A program made the position numbers and the translations under genes. From contig NZ_JACHWU010000008.1 in the NCBI RefSeq assembly GCF_014191605.1, positions 1 to 64,000 of the forward strand: a DNA stretch of 64,000 nt. Reading direction: 5' to 3'. This document shows positions 63,599 to 64,000 of this stretch, piece after piece. The number at the start of each line of letters is the position of its first letter. Positions within the stretch are counted from its first letter, which is position 1. Source of the stretch: Prauserella isguenensis (GTDB lineage: Bacteria > Actinomycetota > Actinomycetes > Mycobacteriales > Pseudonocardiaceae). The notes below the pieces were generated by a model. That model saw only the letters and a list, made by a program, of their open reading frames with translations, was not told the DNA's origin and made no database searches.

Positions 63599-64000
63599 TC
63601 AGGAATCCTGCGCGCGCGGCGTGGCCACCGGCTCCGGTTCGGCGATGTCGAAGTACTCCGGCTGCGGCGCCGTTCCCGCCAGCTTGAAGTAGCGGACCTT
63701 GCGCCGTCTCCGCAGGGTGAGCGTGTCGCGCACGGCGTCGTTGTAGACGCGACGCGCGATGACCATGCGGTACTCCGCATCGGCCAGTTCGTCGGCCAGT
63801 CGACCCGGCAGCGCCACGCGGTCGAGCAGGCCGAGCAGCCGGGTGAGTTCGTTCTCGGCCGGCTCGCGGTCGGCCCGCGGAGCGCGTTCGGCGGTGGACG
63901 CCGCGGCGACGAGGGCGTCGGGGTCGACCCGCGCGAGCGCTTCCGCCGGCGCCGACGCCGCCATGGTCCTCGCGACGACCGCACGCCGGGCGAGCGCCGC
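63599..64000 (-). CDS. LemA-like protein, C-terminal part (5' end outside the window)
   Basis: The frame stays open to the window edge, and the sequence before the first internal ATG (63964) looks coding, so this is probably the 3' end of a longer gene. The segment LADAEYRMVIARRVYNDAVRDTLTL strongly resembles the C-terminal helix of LemA family membrane proteins. The tail ends with a PEYFDIAEPEP motif, also LemA-like. Function of LemA is unclear. Confidence 0.65.
   Translation of the reverse strand, partial: AALARRAVVARTMAASAPAEALARVDPDALVAAASTAERAPRADREPAENELTRLLGLLDRVALPGRLADELADAEYRMVIARRVYNDAVRDTLTLRRRRKVRYFKLAGTAPQPEYFDIAEPEPVATPRAQDS

Overview
The window is 64 kb of very GC-rich chromosomal DNA from an actinobacterium. 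The gene set and order (metK-coaBC-rpoZ-gmk-mihF, pyrRBC-carAB-pyrF, bldD, nusB-efp-pepQ-aroQBKC, mltG-ruvX-alaS, aspS, relA-apt-secFD-yajC, ruvBAC, pdxST) match the conserved core of the order Pseudonocardiales and, more loosely, Mycobacterium. BldD, mycobacterial-type IHF, a DasR-type operator and GTG/TTG starts support this. A member of Pseudonocardiaceae (Saccharomonospora/Prauserella/Amycolatopsis type) is my inference; there is no rRNA in the window to confirm it.

Layout. 1-3 kb: 5' end of metK, then coaBC, rpoZ, gmk and mihF, all on the minus strand. 3.3-12 kb: a complete pyrimidine operon on the minus strand (pyrR-pyrB-pyrC-membrane protein-carA-carB-pyrF), with nearly every junction overlapping by 1-4 bases and a PyrR-binding leader in front of pyrR. 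12.3 kb: bldD on the plus strand, with a near-consensus BldD box over its own promoter. 12.9-21.7 kb: nusB, efp and an Xaa-Pro peptidase, then a divergent small membrane protein, a beta-propeller lipoprotein, aroQ-aroB-aroK-aroC and a prepilin peptidase. 22-27.6 kb: an accessory block with a split glucose/GlcNAc-family PTS (IIA+IIB divergent from IIC, DasR-like site between), a serine hydrolase, a hydroxyacid dehydrogenase and a secreted nuclease/phosphatase-fold protein. 27.7-34.8 kb: aroE, mltG, ruvX, alaS and two small membrane proteins.

34.9-44.4 kb: rarA, a GDSL lipase, an APH-like kinase, aspS, a YibE/F membrane protein, a hypothetical protein and an MBL hydrolase. 44.5-57.1 kb: a membrane-anchored cyclophilin, an enoyl-CoA hydratase, the stringent-response enzyme Rel, apt, secF-secD-yajC, ruvB-ruvA-ruvC, a DUF4262 protein and yebC. 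57.1-64 kb: pdxT, azlD-azlC with a divergent XRE-cupin regulator, pdxS, an EF-G-like translation factor, a truncated XdhC-like protein and the 3' end of a LemA-like gene.

Most of the window is housekeeping: pyrimidine, shikimate, PLP and CoA synthesis, tRNA charging, Holliday-junction processing, protein export and (p)ppGpp. I saw no rRNA, tRNA, IS element, prophage or CRISPR array. The most interesting material is regulatory (BldD box, PyrR leader, DasR-like site, a paired operator at azlC/XRE, recurrent leaderless-type promoters, mutually exclusive hairpins between yajC and secD) and structural (low-complexity insertions in MltG, SecD and YibE/F, and an EF-G paralogue with degenerate GTPase motifs). 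I did not find a clearly undescribed system.
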